DNA of 64,000 nucleotides, taken from Streptomyces sp. NBC_01142 (GTDB lineage Bacteria > Actinomycetota > Actinomycetes > Streptomycetales > Streptomycetaceae). A model generated the notes under the pieces. The model did not search any database. It saw only the letters and a list, made by a program, of their open reading frames with translations, and was not told the origin of the DNA. Below, piece by piece: positions 7,959-15,911 of the stretch. The stretch is from positions 2,969,001 through 3,033,000 of the forward strand of contig NZ_JAPEOR010000002.1 of assembly GCF_026341125.1 (NCBI RefSeq), read 5' to 3'. Position numbers and translations under genes: made by a program. Position 1 is the first letter of the stretch. Each line of letters opens with the position of its first letter.

Positions 7959-8453
7959 ATGAGCGACGAGCAGCAGCCCGGACCCGACGAGGAGCAGCGC
8001 GACGCACGGACCCCGGGCGACATCCGCCGCGCCATGCGGGGGCCGCGCCGCCTCGAATCCACCCCCGCCGGGCAGCGCCTCGCCGAGCAGATGCTCATCA
8101 TCATGAATGAGTTCGAGGAGGCCCGCCGCGCCGAGATCATCGCCGCCGGCGGAGACCCCGACGAGGACCGCGACCCGTTCGAGACGGTGCGTGCCATCGC
8201 CAACGATTGGGCCAGCAGCGCCGACGACACCGAGGCCCGCGCCGCCCTGCTCGACCACCTCGCCGACAGCCTCGACACCAGCGAGGTACGCGCGCTGCGC
8301 CTCGCCGCCGAGGCCGCCGCCGCCATCACCCCGCGGCTCATCTACGCGGACGCAGACGCGGGGGTGAGCGTCGCCGATACGGCCGCCGACCTCGGCGCCA
8401 CCGAGTCGTACGTCTACCGGATCTTGCGCAAGCGCTCCGCCGCCGACCAGTAG
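7959..8453 (+). CDS. Putative helix-turn-helix phage protein
   Basis: The 164-residue protein has an acidic, disordered N-terminus and a helical body. Its C-terminal 40 residues (DAGVSVADTAADLGATESYVYRI plus LRKR) form a helix-turn-helix of the type found in small regulators and small terminases. I therefore call it a probable DNA-binding protein; whether it is a late-gene regulator or a terminase accessory cannot be decided. The start is ATG 7959, preceded by AACAGGAGC. Longer upstream extensions of the frame overlap the 6413 gene and were not used. Confidence 0.5.
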   Translation: MSDEQQPGPDEEQRDARTPGDIRRAMRGPRRLESTPAGQRLAEQMLIIMNEFEEARRAEIIAAGGDPDEDRDPFETVRAIANDWASSADDTEARAALLDHLADSLDTSEVRALRLAAEAAAAITPRLIYADADAGVSVADTAADLGATESYVYRILRKRSAADQ

Positions 8454-8535
8454 CCCCGCACACAGCTGCGGGCCCGCACACGGTGACGTCACCACCGGGC
8501 GGGCCCGACTAACCACGATGGGAGCAACCCCCACC

Positions 8536-8997
8536 ATGACCGCCGCCAACCCTACCGAGCGCAAGAAGCCGACTGCACCGAAGGCCGGCGACCGCCCGAC
8601 CGTCCGTGTGACCGACGCGTTCGCCGACGACCTCGCCGTCATCATGAGCACCATGGGCACCGATGGCACGTTCGCCGATGCTGTCCGACAGGCCGTCGGA
8701 CAGCTCGCCGGGATATACCGGACCGCGTGGGCCCACGGCATCGTTCCCCGCGGCACCGCGCCGACACTCGGCGCGTACCAGTTCGTCGAGCAGCTGCCCG
8801 GCAGGCGCCCGACCAGCGGGTATGACGGCCGGTCGGACACGTCCGCCGGTCGTCCGACGCCCCACGTCGGTCGCATGCTCGCCGGTCGGCCGCCCGGCCC
8901 GCACATCCGGCACCAGTTCGCCGAGGAACTGCTCGGCCGTCCGACAGAGGTGACGCCGCCCGCGCGACCGGACGCGGAGCGACCCGCGCGCACGTGA
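8536..8997 (+). CDS. Hypothetical phage protein
   Basis: I chose ATG 8536 over the in-frame ATG 8518, because 8536 is preceded by GGGAGCAACCCCCACC, the same leader that precedes the 6413 gene. This gives 153 residues. After a basic N-terminus, the region PTVRVTDAFADDLAVIMSTM followed by TFADAVRQAVGQLAGIY resembles a ribbon-helix-helix-like or helical regulator domain. The C-terminal half is Pro/Arg/Gly-rich with several repeats of GRPT or RRPT. No family is recognised. Confidence 0.5.
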   Translation: MTAANPTERKKPTAPKAGDRPTVRVTDAFADDLAVIMSTMGTDGTFADAVRQAVGQLAGIYRTAWAHGIVPRGTAPTLGAYQFVEQLPGRRPTSGYDGRSDTSAGRPTPHVGRMLAGRPPGPHIRHQFAEELLGRPTEVTPPARPDAERPART

Positions 8998-9078
8998 CCG
9001 ATCAAGCTTGCGCCGTTATCAGTTCGTGACCTAAAGTTGGCGCTGTCTTCGGCGTGCCCGGAAACGGACGCCCTTCCC

Positions 9079-9114
9079 GAACGCCCCGTCGCTACCCCGA
9101 GCGGCGGGGCGTTC
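9079..9114 (+). terminator. Hairpin GAACGCCCCG / CGGGGCGTTC
   Basis: A 10-bp perfect outer stem encloses an inner CGCT/AGCG stem, between the early genes and the small terminase gene. The same stem sequence recurs at 17886-17915, so it looks like a reused phage terminator, separating early from packaging transcription. Confidence 0.6.
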
Positions 9115-9143
9115 GCATGTCCTCGGCGAGGGGGTGATCGCCT

Positions 9144-9671
9144 GTGGGCCGCCCCATCGACGACCACGACCGCGACCAAGTCCGGAAACTGCACGCCGCG
9201 GGCAAGAGCCGGAACGACATCGCGAGGGCGATCAAGAGGTCACCCTCGACCGTTTCCAAGATCGCCGCATCGTTCGACCCGCCCCTCACGTTCGACCGCG
9301 CCGCCGAGGTCGCCGTCGCCACCCAGGTACGCCGCGCAGACCTCGCTGCGCGCCGCGCCGATCTCGCGATCACGTTGCACGACATCGCCGAGCGCGAACT
9401 CTCACGGATGACCGCGCGCACTCTCTACTTCGAGTGGGGCGGGAAGGATCACACCTACGCCCAGAAGTGGCAGGACGAGCCGATACCCGCAGACCGGCGC
9501 ACCCTGATGGCCACCGCGGGCGCCGCCCTCGACCGGTCCCTCAAGCTCGCGCCCCCGCGCGAGGAAGCCGGCGAGCAGTCCCGTTCCGTGATCGGCCGCC
9601 TTATGGACGGCCTCGCCCGCAACTACGCCGAGCGCCACGGCAACGCACCGGGCGGCGACGATGAACACTGA
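9144..9671 (+). CDS. terS: Terminase small subunit (putative)
   Basis: The 175-residue protein starts at GTG after GAGGGGG. It begins with a resolvase-type helix-turn-helix (GRPIDDHDRDQVRKLHAAGK, then SRNDIARAIKRSPSTVSKIA), expected for recognition of the packaging site on phage DNA. The rest is helical and would form the oligomer. The call rests on the HTH plus immediate overlap (11 bp) with the large terminase gene; homology by motif alone is not diagnostic. Confidence 0.7.
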   Translation: MGRPIDDHDRDQVRKLHAAGKSRNDIARAIKRSPSTVSKIAASFDPPLTFDRAAEVAVATQVRRADLAARRADLAITLHDIAERELSRMTARTLYFEWGGKDHTYAQKWQDEPIPADRRTLMATAGAALDRSLKLAPPREEAGEQSRSVIGRLMDGLARNYAERHGNAPGGDDEH

Positions 9672-10893
9672 TCTTGCCCTGTCCCCGAAGCAAGTCGATT
9701 CGATCGTCGAGGCCGCCGAGTTCCTGAACTTGTGGGAAGGGTCGGTGCGTAGCGGGAAGACGATCGCCAGCCTCATAGCGTGGTTGGGGTACGTCGCCGA
9801 TCCGCCCAAGGGCGGCGAGTTGGTCATGGTCGGGCGCACCCGCGACAGCCTCGCCCGGAACGTGTTCGGGCCGCTCATGAACCCGGACGTGTTTGGCGAG
9901 GTCGCGCAGGATATCCACTACACCAGCGGCGCCCCGACCGCGCATGTCCTCGGCCGCACCGTTCACGCCCTCGGCGCCAATGACGCCCAGGCCGAACCGA
10001 AGGTACGAGGACTGACGTGCGCGGGCGCGTACGTGGACGAGGCGACGACGCTCCCCAAGTCGTTCTTTGACCAGCTCACGGCCCGTTGCAGCGTGCCAGG
10101 GTCGAAGGTCCTCGCGACGACGAACCCCGAAAACCCGAACCACTGGCTACGCCGCGACTACCTGCTCAGGCCCACCGAGGCCCGACTCAGGTCGTGGCAC
10201 TTCCAGTTGGACGACAATCCCGGCCTCGACGAGGAGTACAAAGCCCGGATCAAGTCGACGCACACCGGCCTGTTCTACAAGCGCAACGTGTTGGGCCTGT
10301 GGGTACAGGCCGAGGGCGCGATTTACGACATGTACGACGAGGCCGCGCACGTCGTTGACGAACTGCCCGCCATGCGCCGGCATTGGATCGGCCTCGACTA
10401 CGGCACCGTGAACGCTACGTCGGCGATCTTGCTCGGCGAGGGTGTCGACGGCCGACTGTACGCGTGCGCCGAGTGGCGCCACGACTCCCGCACGGCGCAC
10501 CGCCAGATGACCGACGCCCAGTACAGCGCCGCACTGCGCAAGTGGGTTGCCGAGCAGGGCGTCGCCCCTGAGTGGACGTTCATCGACCCGTCCGCGGCGT
10601 CGTTCATCACGCAACTGTGGGCCGACTCCTATCCAGGCGTCGCCCGCGCCTCGAACGAAGTAGTGGACGGAATCCGGTCCGTGGCGAGCCTGCTCGGCGC
10701 CGGCCTGCTCCGCATACACCGATCGTGCGAGGGACTGCTCGACGAACTGCCCGGTTACGTGTGGGACGAGTCCGCCGCCGACAAGGGCGAGGACAGGCCC
10801 GTCAAGCGGAACGACCACAGCTGTGACGCGCTGCGGTACGTGATCCACTCGACCGCCCAGGAGTGGCGGCACCTGCTCACCCTCGCCGCGTAA
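9661..10893 (+). CDS. terL: Terminase large subunit
   Basis: This is the packaging motor: an ATPase that pumps DNA into the prohead and a nuclease that cuts the concatemer. The ATPase has a Walker A GSVRSGKT (27-34) and Walker B AYVDEATT (123-130, Asp-Glu pair), with coupling motif ATTNPENPNHW at 152-162. The RNase-H-like nuclease shows GLDYGT (244-249), FIDPSAASF (307-315) and NDHSCDALRY (384-393), whose Asp residues bind metal. Its 410 residues fit the PBSX/Terminase_3-6C group. It overlaps terS by 11 bp. Confidence 0.95.
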   Translation: MNTDLALSPKQVDSIVEAAEFLNLWEGSVRSGKTIASLIAWLGYVADPPKGGELVMVGRTRDSLARNVFGPLMNPDVFGEVAQDIHYTSGAPTAHVLGRTVHALGANDAQAEPKVRGLTCAGAYVDEATTLPKSFFDQLTARCSVPGSKVLATTNPENPNHWLRRDYLLRPTEARLRSWHFQLDDNPGLDEEYKARIKSTHTGLFYKRNVLGLWVQAEGAIYDMYDEAAHVVDELPAMRRHWIGLDYGTVNATSAILLGEGVDGRLYACAEWRHDSRTAHRQMTDAQYSAALRKWVAEQGVAPEWTFIDPSAASFITQLWADSYPGVARASNEVVDGIRSVASLLGAGLLRIHRSCEGLLDELPGYVWDESAADKGEDRPVKRNDHSCDALRYVIHSTAQEWRHLLTLAA

Positions 10894-10906
10894 GGAGGCC
10901 GCCGTC

Positions 10907-11092
10907 ATGGCCGCAATGCCACCGCTTACCCTGCCCGTATCCCTCACCATCGGCGAGCACACCGTCGAGGCAGGCGAACTCACCCTCGCCCCCGGCGAGC
11001 AGGTGCGCCCCGCCCTCGCCGGACTGTTCCGCCGCGCCGCCGAGGCGTGCGAGGCAACCACCCAGGAGGGGGGAGACGATGCCACTCCCTGA
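10907..11092 (+). CDS. Hypothetical 61-aa phage protein
   Basis: A small acidic protein with a strong ribosome binding site (AAGGAGG). It contains a beta-hairpin-like SLTIGEHTVEAGELTLAPGE and a C-terminal helix. It lies between terL and the portal gene and overlaps the portal start by 14 bp. No family is recognised; position suggests a minor head or packaging role. Confidence 0.5.
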   Translation: MAAMPPLTLPVSLTIGEHTVEAGELTLAPGEQVRPALAGLFRRAAEACEATTQEGGDDATP

Positions 11093-12566
11093 CCAGGGCG
11101 CAGCGTGGCCGCCCCCGGCGTGGATCGCCTACTACGACGCGATGCGCATCGATGACGCGTGGTACAGCGGCGACCGCCAGCGCCTCGCGCATGTCCACAG
11201 CAACCACAAACGCCCCACCGAGCGCCGCCGCCTGTGGGGACGGAAGCCATTCGAGAACCGGCCTGACCGACGCGACCACCGCCTACACGTCCCGCTCGCC
11301 GGCGACATCGCTTCGACCTCGGCCGACCTGCTGTTCGCCGACATGCCGACGATCACCGTCGAGGACAAGGCCACACAGGACCGCCTCGACCAGCTCCTCG
11401 ACGAGGGCCGCGCGCAACAGGTGTTCCTCGGCGCCGCCGAACAAGCCGCCGCCCTGTCCGGCGTGTTCCTGCGCGTGACGTGGGACCGCGACCTAGCACC
11501 GCGCCCCCTGCTCACCGTGATGCAGCCGGACGGTGCCGTACCCGAGTTCCGGTTCGGAATGCTGCGCGCAGTGTCGTTCTGGCGTGAGCTGGACGGCTCG
11601 ACCGAGTCGACCGTCTGGCGCCACTTCGAGCGGCACGAGTCCGGCCGCATCGTGCACGCCCTCTACGAGGGGACCCGCGAGAACGTCGGCCGCCGGGTGC
11701 CGCTCACCGAGCACCCCGACACGGCCGACCTGGTCGACTCCCTCGACGGCGACGGCGACGGCATCACGACCGGCATACGCGACCTCACCGCCGCGTACAT
11801 CCCCAACATGCTGCCCAACCGGCTGCACCGCGGTTCCCCGATCGGACGCTCGGACTACGCCGCGCCGATCTATGACCTGTTCGACGCCCTCGACGAGACG
11901 TGGACATCGTGGATGCGCGACATCCGCCTCGCCCGCGCGCGCCTGATCGTCCCCGATGGGTACATGCGCAATGAGGGAGCCGGGCGCGGGGCGTCGTTCG
12001 ACGACGACCGCGAAGTCTGGCACAGCCTCAAAATGCCGCCCAACGAGGGCGCGGGCATCACCCTGAATCAGTTCGATATCCGGGTCGAGGAGCACCGCGC
12101 CACGGCCGAGGCGACCATGCGACAGGCCGCCCAGGCCGCCGGCTACTCGCCCCAGTCGTTCGGCCTCGACGGCGACGGACAGCCAGTCACCGCGACCGAG
12201 GTCGACAGCCGCGACCAACGAAGCATGGTCACCCGTCGGAAGAAAGCCGGGTACTGGCGACACGGCGTGGCCGACATGTGCCACGTCATGTTGCAGCTCG
12301 ACGCGAAGCTGTTCGGGCAGCGCATCACGCCTGCCCGCCCGCGCGTCGAGTTTGGCGACGGCATCGCGGAGTCGGAGCAGTCGACGGCGACAACCCTCGA
12401 CCTACTCAACCGCGCCGGAGCCGTGTCGACCTCGACCAAGGTCAAGATCCTGCACCCCGATTGGGACGACACCGCCATACGTCCCGAGGTCGACGCGATC
12501 CTCGCCGAGACCGGTGTCGTTGTTCCGGATCTGATGTTTCCTACATCCCCAATTCAGCCTTCTTAA
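11079..12566 (+). CDS. Portal protein (SPP1 gp6-like)
   Basis: The 495-residue protein forms the dodecameric ring through which DNA enters and leaves the capsid. Length and the segments GDIASTSADLLFADMP, TAAYIPNMLPNRLHRGSPIG and PQSFGLDGDGQPVTATEVDS are typical of SPP1-type portals in actinophages. Start ATG 11079 follows GGAGGGGGGAGAC; the frame is open upstream without a better start. The last ~15 residues (VVPDLMFPTSPIQPS) are unlike the usual acidic tail and are read from DNA overlapping the inserted reverse-strand gene by 26 bp, so the original C-terminus was probably replaced by that insertion. Confidence 0.88.
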   Translation: MPLPDQGAAWPPPAWIAYYDAMRIDDAWYSGDRQRLAHVHSNHKRPTERRRLWGRKPFENRPDRRDHRLHVPLAGDIASTSADLLFADMPTITVEDKATQDRLDQLLDEGRAQQVFLGAAEQAAALSGVFLRVTWDRDLAPRPLLTVMQPDGAVPEFRFGMLRAVSFWRELDGSTESTVWRHFERHESGRIVHALYEGTRENVGRRVPLTEHPDTADLVDSLDGDGDGITTGIRDLTAAYIPNMLPNRLHRGSPIGRSDYAAPIYDLFDALDETWTSWMRDIRLARARLIVPDGYMRNEGAGRGASFDDDREVWHSLKMPPNEGAGITLNQFDIRVEEHRATAEATMRQAAQAAGYSPQSFGLDGDGQPVTATEVDSRDQRSMVTRRKKAGYWRHGVADMCHVMLQLDAKLFGQRITPARPRVEFGDGIAESEQSTATTLDLLNRAGAVSTSTKVKILHPDWDDTAIRPEVDAILAETGVVVPDLMFPTSPIQPS

Positions 12567-12984
12567 CGTTGACTCCGTCGAACTTCCGAATTGCTTCTCC
12601 CACCTGCTGTGGGGGGGCTGTCCCCGCAACCCAACCGTCCCTGGCAGCCAGAAGTTCATCGTAGGCAGCAGTAAAATCGCCACACAGCGTGAGCATCTTC
12701 TCGCAGCGTTCACGCATTCCAAGAGCGGTTGGCAACGCAACCAGCACAGCAGCGAGAAATGACACCAAGGTGACTACTACCTGAGCCACAATCTCTGAGC
12801 TCTGGGAAATGACGGCCCACGCGGTAAGACCCGTGATTCCACTCACGATCGCAGAAGCGCCGTTGTAATTTCGGATAGTGCGCACCAATTTACTTGCTTC
12901 GCGAGGCATCGCGTCCGACCAATGGCGCGCACCTGCAATAGCTTCTTCAAGGCGGCGAGGTACGGCTCGGACCAGTTGACTCAT
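12541..12984 (-). CDS. SLATT-like two-TM membrane protein (moron)
   Basis: This 147-residue protein has a basic amphipathic N-terminus, two membrane segments (about 41-62 and 64-88), and a C-terminal helix RERCEKMLTLCGDFTAAYDE. This layout fits SLATT-type 2-TM effectors, which in other systems associate with nucleotide-sensing partners and are predicted to form pores in antiphage defence. The gene is reversed relative to the late genes, sits between portal and MuF genes, overlaps the portal end, and is visibly less GC-rich, all signs of recent acquisition. No sensor partner gene is adjacent. SLATT membership is by topology and sequence feel only; a generic superinfection-exclusion membrane protein is the alternative. 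Confidence 0.55.
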   Translation of the reverse strand: MSQLVRAVPRRLEEAIAGARHWSDAMPREASKLVRTIRNYNGASAIVSGITGLTAWAVISQSSEIVAQVVVTLVSFLAAVLVALPTALGMRERCEKMLTLCGDFTAAYDELLAARDGWVAGTAPPQQVGEAIRKFDGVNVKKAELGM

Positions 12985-13097
12985 TGCGAACTCGCATTCG
13001 ACATAGCGAGTACCAAAGATGACTCAGTGGGCATTTCCGTTCAAGCGTCCACGCGTGAATTGACAACTTAATCACTCGACCAGAGCAGGGGGGCACC

Positions 13098-15314
13098 GTG
13101 CCGATCCATCCGGGCATGGTCGAAGACCTCGCCTCCAACACGCGCGACCTTTACGCCGCCGCCGAGCAACGCCTGTTGGGCATCATCGCCCGGCAGCTCG
13201 CCGCTGGCCTCGACGCACCAGGGTGGGCCGAGCGGAAGCTCGCCGCCGTCCAGCAGCTACGCCGTGCCTCACAGGGCGTGGTCGACGAACTGGGCAAGGC
13301 CGTGAGCCTTGAGGTATTCGACGTGGTCGCCGAGGCGTACAACATCGGGCACCGCGCCGCGGTCGCCGAAATCGGCGCCCTGTCCAACGACGCGCGGGCC
13401 CTGGTCGACGACGTGACGCCGAACGCCCAGACCCTCGACCGGCTCGCACAGGAAACGGTCGACGTGGTCACCTCGACGCACCGCTCGATTCTGCGGGCCG
13501 TAGTCGACCGGTTCCGGGCGATCGTCGCCCAGGTCACCGCAACACCCCTACTCGGCACCGGCACCCGCAGGGAGGCCGTACAGGACGCCATGCGCCGGTT
13601 CGCCGACGAGGGCATAGGGTCGTTCACCGACCGCGCCGGCCGCCGATGGCAGCTCACCTCCTACGCGGAAATGGCCGTACGGACATCCGTTGGCCGTGCC
13701 GCGACCGAGGCGCACATGCGCACCCTGTCCGACGCCGGTATCGACCTGGTGATTGTCTCGAACGCGCCGCGCGAGTGCCCGGCCTGCCGCCCATGGGAGG
13801 GCCGCGTACTGGCCATAGACGGCCCGACCGGCGAGCGCACGGTCGAGGTCGAGCACGCGATCGAGGACGGTCGCATGATCCCCGTACGGGTCGCCGGCAC
13901 CCTCGACGAGGCTCGCCTCGCAGGATTTCAGCATCCGAATTGCAGGCACTCCGTAAGCGCCTACACCCCAGGTCTGACAACGATCGAGCAGGCCACCAGC
14001 GACTCCGCCGGGTACGAGGCAGGCCAGCGACAGCGGGCGATCGAGCGCAACATCAGGAAGCACAAGAAGCGCGAGGCCGCGGCCGTCACGCCCGAGGCGC
14101 AGCGCGCCGCACGGCTCAAGGTCAGGCAGTGGCAAAACGCGATGCGCGACCACCTCACGGCGAACCCCGATCTACGCCGGTTGCGGCACCGCGAGCAACC
14201 GGGCGCCTCGAACCTCCCCAAACAGCGGACCGAGGCGACGCCCGAGCAGGTCGACGCCGCGCGCGTGTGGTCGGGCGACGAGCAGGCCGTACGGGAGATG
14301 AGCGACGACCAGTTCGCCGCCGCCATGCGCTCGAACCTGCTCGACGACCGCGCCCGCGCCCGGATCGAGGCCGAGGCCGACCGCCGCGACCTCGACGACC
14401 TGCTCGCCCGCATCCGCCCCGGCGGCACCCTCGCCGAGGACTTGACCCAGTTCGGCGACCAGGAACTCGCGAAGGCTTTCCCCCACCTCGACGACGCCGA
14501 CGCGCTGAGCGTCATGGCGGAGATGGACCGCCGCGACCTCGCGGGACGTCTGCCGGGGGTGTCCCCGGACCTGGTCGGCCTGTCCGACCACGACCTCGCC
14601 GCGCGCGCCCGCGGCGCCGACCCGGACACGCTCGCCCTGATCGCCGCCGAGGCCGCCCGCCGCGACCTGCTCACCCGCCTGTTCCCCGGCGGGCAGCTGC
14701 GCGCCGACCTGTCCGACGTGACCGACGACGAACTCGCATGGTGCATGCAGTACGCCACACGCGACGAACTGCCCGGAATTGCCGGCGAGATGGACCGGCG
14801 CGACGCCCTCGACATGCCGCAACCGGCGGACACGGGCGACGCCGTCGCCGACCTGCTCGCCGACCGGAACGCCCTCGCCGACGCCCTCGACCCCGCCCCG
14901 AACCCGGACGGGTGGGGCGCCCTCGCCGACGACGCCGTGTGGGCCGCCATGGTCGGCGACGACCAGGCCGACACCGCGCCAGACGACCAGGGCGAGGACG
15001 AGCTGAGGATCACCCGCCGGCAGGCACGGGAGCTGTACGACGAGTACGTGTATCTCCAGTACCTCAAAGCGGAAGCGGACTGCAACGGCTACCTGCTCAA
15101 CAAGAAGGCCGCCGCCGAGAAACGCAACCCCATCACTCTGTTCTCAGGTCCGGCGCGTATCGCGTACGCGCACGCCTCGGACGAACTCAGGGAGTGGTGG
15201 GCCAACAACGGCCGTATGACACAAGCTGAGTTCGTCGAGCAGGCGACCGGCAAACCGCAGCGATGGGCCGCCGGGGCCCGGTTCAATGAGGCCAAGGAAC
15301 AGCAAAAGTGGTAA
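13098..15314 (+). CDS. MuF-like minor head protein with long repeat-bearing C-terminus
   Basis: Residues 1-310 match phage minor capsid/head morphogenesis proteins: a helical N-terminus, then YAEMAVRTSVGRAATEAHM, SNAPRECPACRPWEGRV and FQHPNCRHSVSAYTPG, with conserved Cys and His. Such proteins ride inside the head near the portal. Residues about 380-600 carry four units of the form (S)D-x-ELA...A-x-EMDRRDL, and the last ~100 residues (ITRRQARELYDEYVYLQYLK onwards) form another domain. The 738 residues far exceed a bare MuF protein, so the C-terminus may be an ejected or effector module. The start is GTG 13098 after GGGGGG, immediately downstream of the inserted reverse gene. Confidence 0.75.
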   Translation: MPIHPGMVEDLASNTRDLYAAAEQRLLGIIARQLAAGLDAPGWAERKLAAVQQLRRASQGVVDELGKAVSLEVFDVVAEAYNIGHRAAVAEIGALSNDARALVDDVTPNAQTLDRLAQETVDVVTSTHRSILRAVVDRFRAIVAQVTATPLLGTGTRREAVQDAMRRFADEGIGSFTDRAGRRWQLTSYAEMAVRTSVGRAATEAHMRTLSDAGIDLVIVSNAPRECPACRPWEGRVLAIDGPTGERTVEVEHAIEDGRMIPVRVAGTLDEARLAGFQHPNCRHSVSAYTPGLTTIEQATSDSAGYEAGQRQRAIERNIRKHKKREAAAVTPEAQRAARLKVRQWQNAMRDHLTANPDLRRLRHREQPGASNLPKQRTEATPEQVDAARVWSGDEQAVREMSDDQFAAAMRSNLLDDRARARIEAEADRRDLDDLLARIRPGGTLAEDLTQFGDQELAKAFPHLDDADALSVMAEMDRRDLAGRLPGVSPDLVGLSDHDLAARARGADPDTLALIAAEAARRDLLTRLFPGGQLRADLSDVTDDELAWCMQYATRDELPGIAGEMDRRDALDMPQPADTGDAVADLLADRNALADALDPAPNPDGWGALADDAVWAAMVGDDQADTAPDDQGEDELRITRRQARELYDEYVYLQYLKAEADCNGYLLNKKAAAEKRNPITLFSGPARIAYAHASDELREWWANNGRMTQAEFVEQATGKPQRWAAGARFNEAKEQQKW

Positions 15315-15325
15315 GGGGGCGCAGC

Positions 15326-15499
15326 ATGGGAACGCGCGAGGAGATCGCCGAGTCGATCCTCAAGGGCCGCGAGGCAGGCGAGAGCGGCCAGGAGCCGACA
15401 GTCTGCCCGTACCCGCGCGCCTCGATCCTCCGTACGGCGTGGGTCAAGGGCTACGCGCCCGCCCGCCGCGCGCGTGAGACGGACCGCGCCGCCGACTAG
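15326..15499 (+). CDS. Rmf/CrpP-like small protein
   Basis: The 57-residue protein contains SILKGREAGESGQ, CPYPRASILRTAWVKGY and a basic end. The pattern G-x2-A-G...CPYP...LR-x-W-x2-GY matches the fold shared by ribosome modulation factor and CrpP, a family often found in actinophages. In RMF the protein dimerises ribosomes; in phage its role is unknown. I use ATG 15326 with a GGGGGC upstream rather than GTG 15308, which overlaps the MuF stop. The stop codon lies in the left arm of a 22-bp inverted repeat. Confidence 0.6.
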   Translation: MGTREEIAESILKGREAGESGQEPTVCPYPRASILRTAWVKGYAPARRARETDRAAD

Positions 15500-15805
15500 G
15501 CCGTTTCGTTTGGATCAACGGGCGGACCAGAGGAAGATGCCCGGAACGCACGTCAGGTCATCGGCCCCGTGCGGAGCCGCCGCACGTCCCTCACGAGCGT
15601 GTACAAGACACTGAGGAAGATCACAGCTCCAGTCCCGATCCAGAGGGCCGACGCTCCGGAGCGGTACTCACGAACGGCAAGGACGAGCAGCAACATGCTG
15701 GCAAGGACGCCGAAGGCCGAGATCAGAGCGCTGATGCGGTTAGTCACACGGACATCATCAACGACAACCCCGGCCAGCGGGTGTGATCCAAACGAAACGG
15801 CCTAG
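15496..15805. repeat. 22-bp perfect inverted repeat enclosing a small reverse gene
   Basis: The left arm at 15496-15517 (begins CTAGGCCGTTTCG) and right arm at 15784-15805 (ends CGAAACGGCCTAG) are perfect reverse complements over 22 bp, separated by 266 bp. They bracket the reverse-strand 64-codon gene. No target-site duplication is visible next to the arms. The arms could be ends of a tiny mobile cassette or two copies of a bidirectional element. Confidence 0.8.
15553..15747 (-). CDS. 64-aa two-TM membrane protein (moron)
   Basis: The protein has two hydrophobic segments (about 5-25 and 34-53) with a short EYRSGAS turn and a basic C-terminus (RDVRRLRTG), giving a hairpin with cytoplasmic ends by the positive-inside rule. 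It starts at GTG. It is reversed within the head operon and enclosed by the 22-bp inverted repeat. I favour this frame over the opposite-strand ORF because of the clear membrane pattern. Small prophage membrane proteins of this kind often mediate superinfection exclusion; that role is inference. Confidence 0.5.
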   Translation of the reverse strand: MTNRISALISAFGVLASMLLLVLAVREYRSGASALWIGTGAVIFLSVLYTLVRDVRRLRTGPMT

Positions 15806-15830
15806 CACAGACCACCGACAGTACGACCGA

Positions 15831-15857
15831 GGGGCCCGCCTGGTGCGGGCCCCTTTT
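15831..15857 (+). terminator. Rho-independent terminator
   Basis: GGGGCCCGC pairs with GCGGGCCCC across a 5-nt loop and is followed by TTTT (15854-15857). It would end transcription from the head genes to the left, or modulate it before the scaffold gene. Confidence 0.75.
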
Positions 15858-15911
15858 GCATGCCCGAACGCGCCCGCCAGGAGCGGGCCTGACGCACCAG
15901 GAGTGCACCCC

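Noticed and set aside
7857..9194. 445-codon open frame antisense to three early genes
   Set aside because: It crosses three sense genes with good starts and has no recognisable domain.
13646..15229. 527-codon Arg/Pro-rich frame overlapping the MuF gene on the same strand
   Set aside because: Typical +1 shadow of Ala/Asp/Leu-rich coding DNA; no start signal and no motif.
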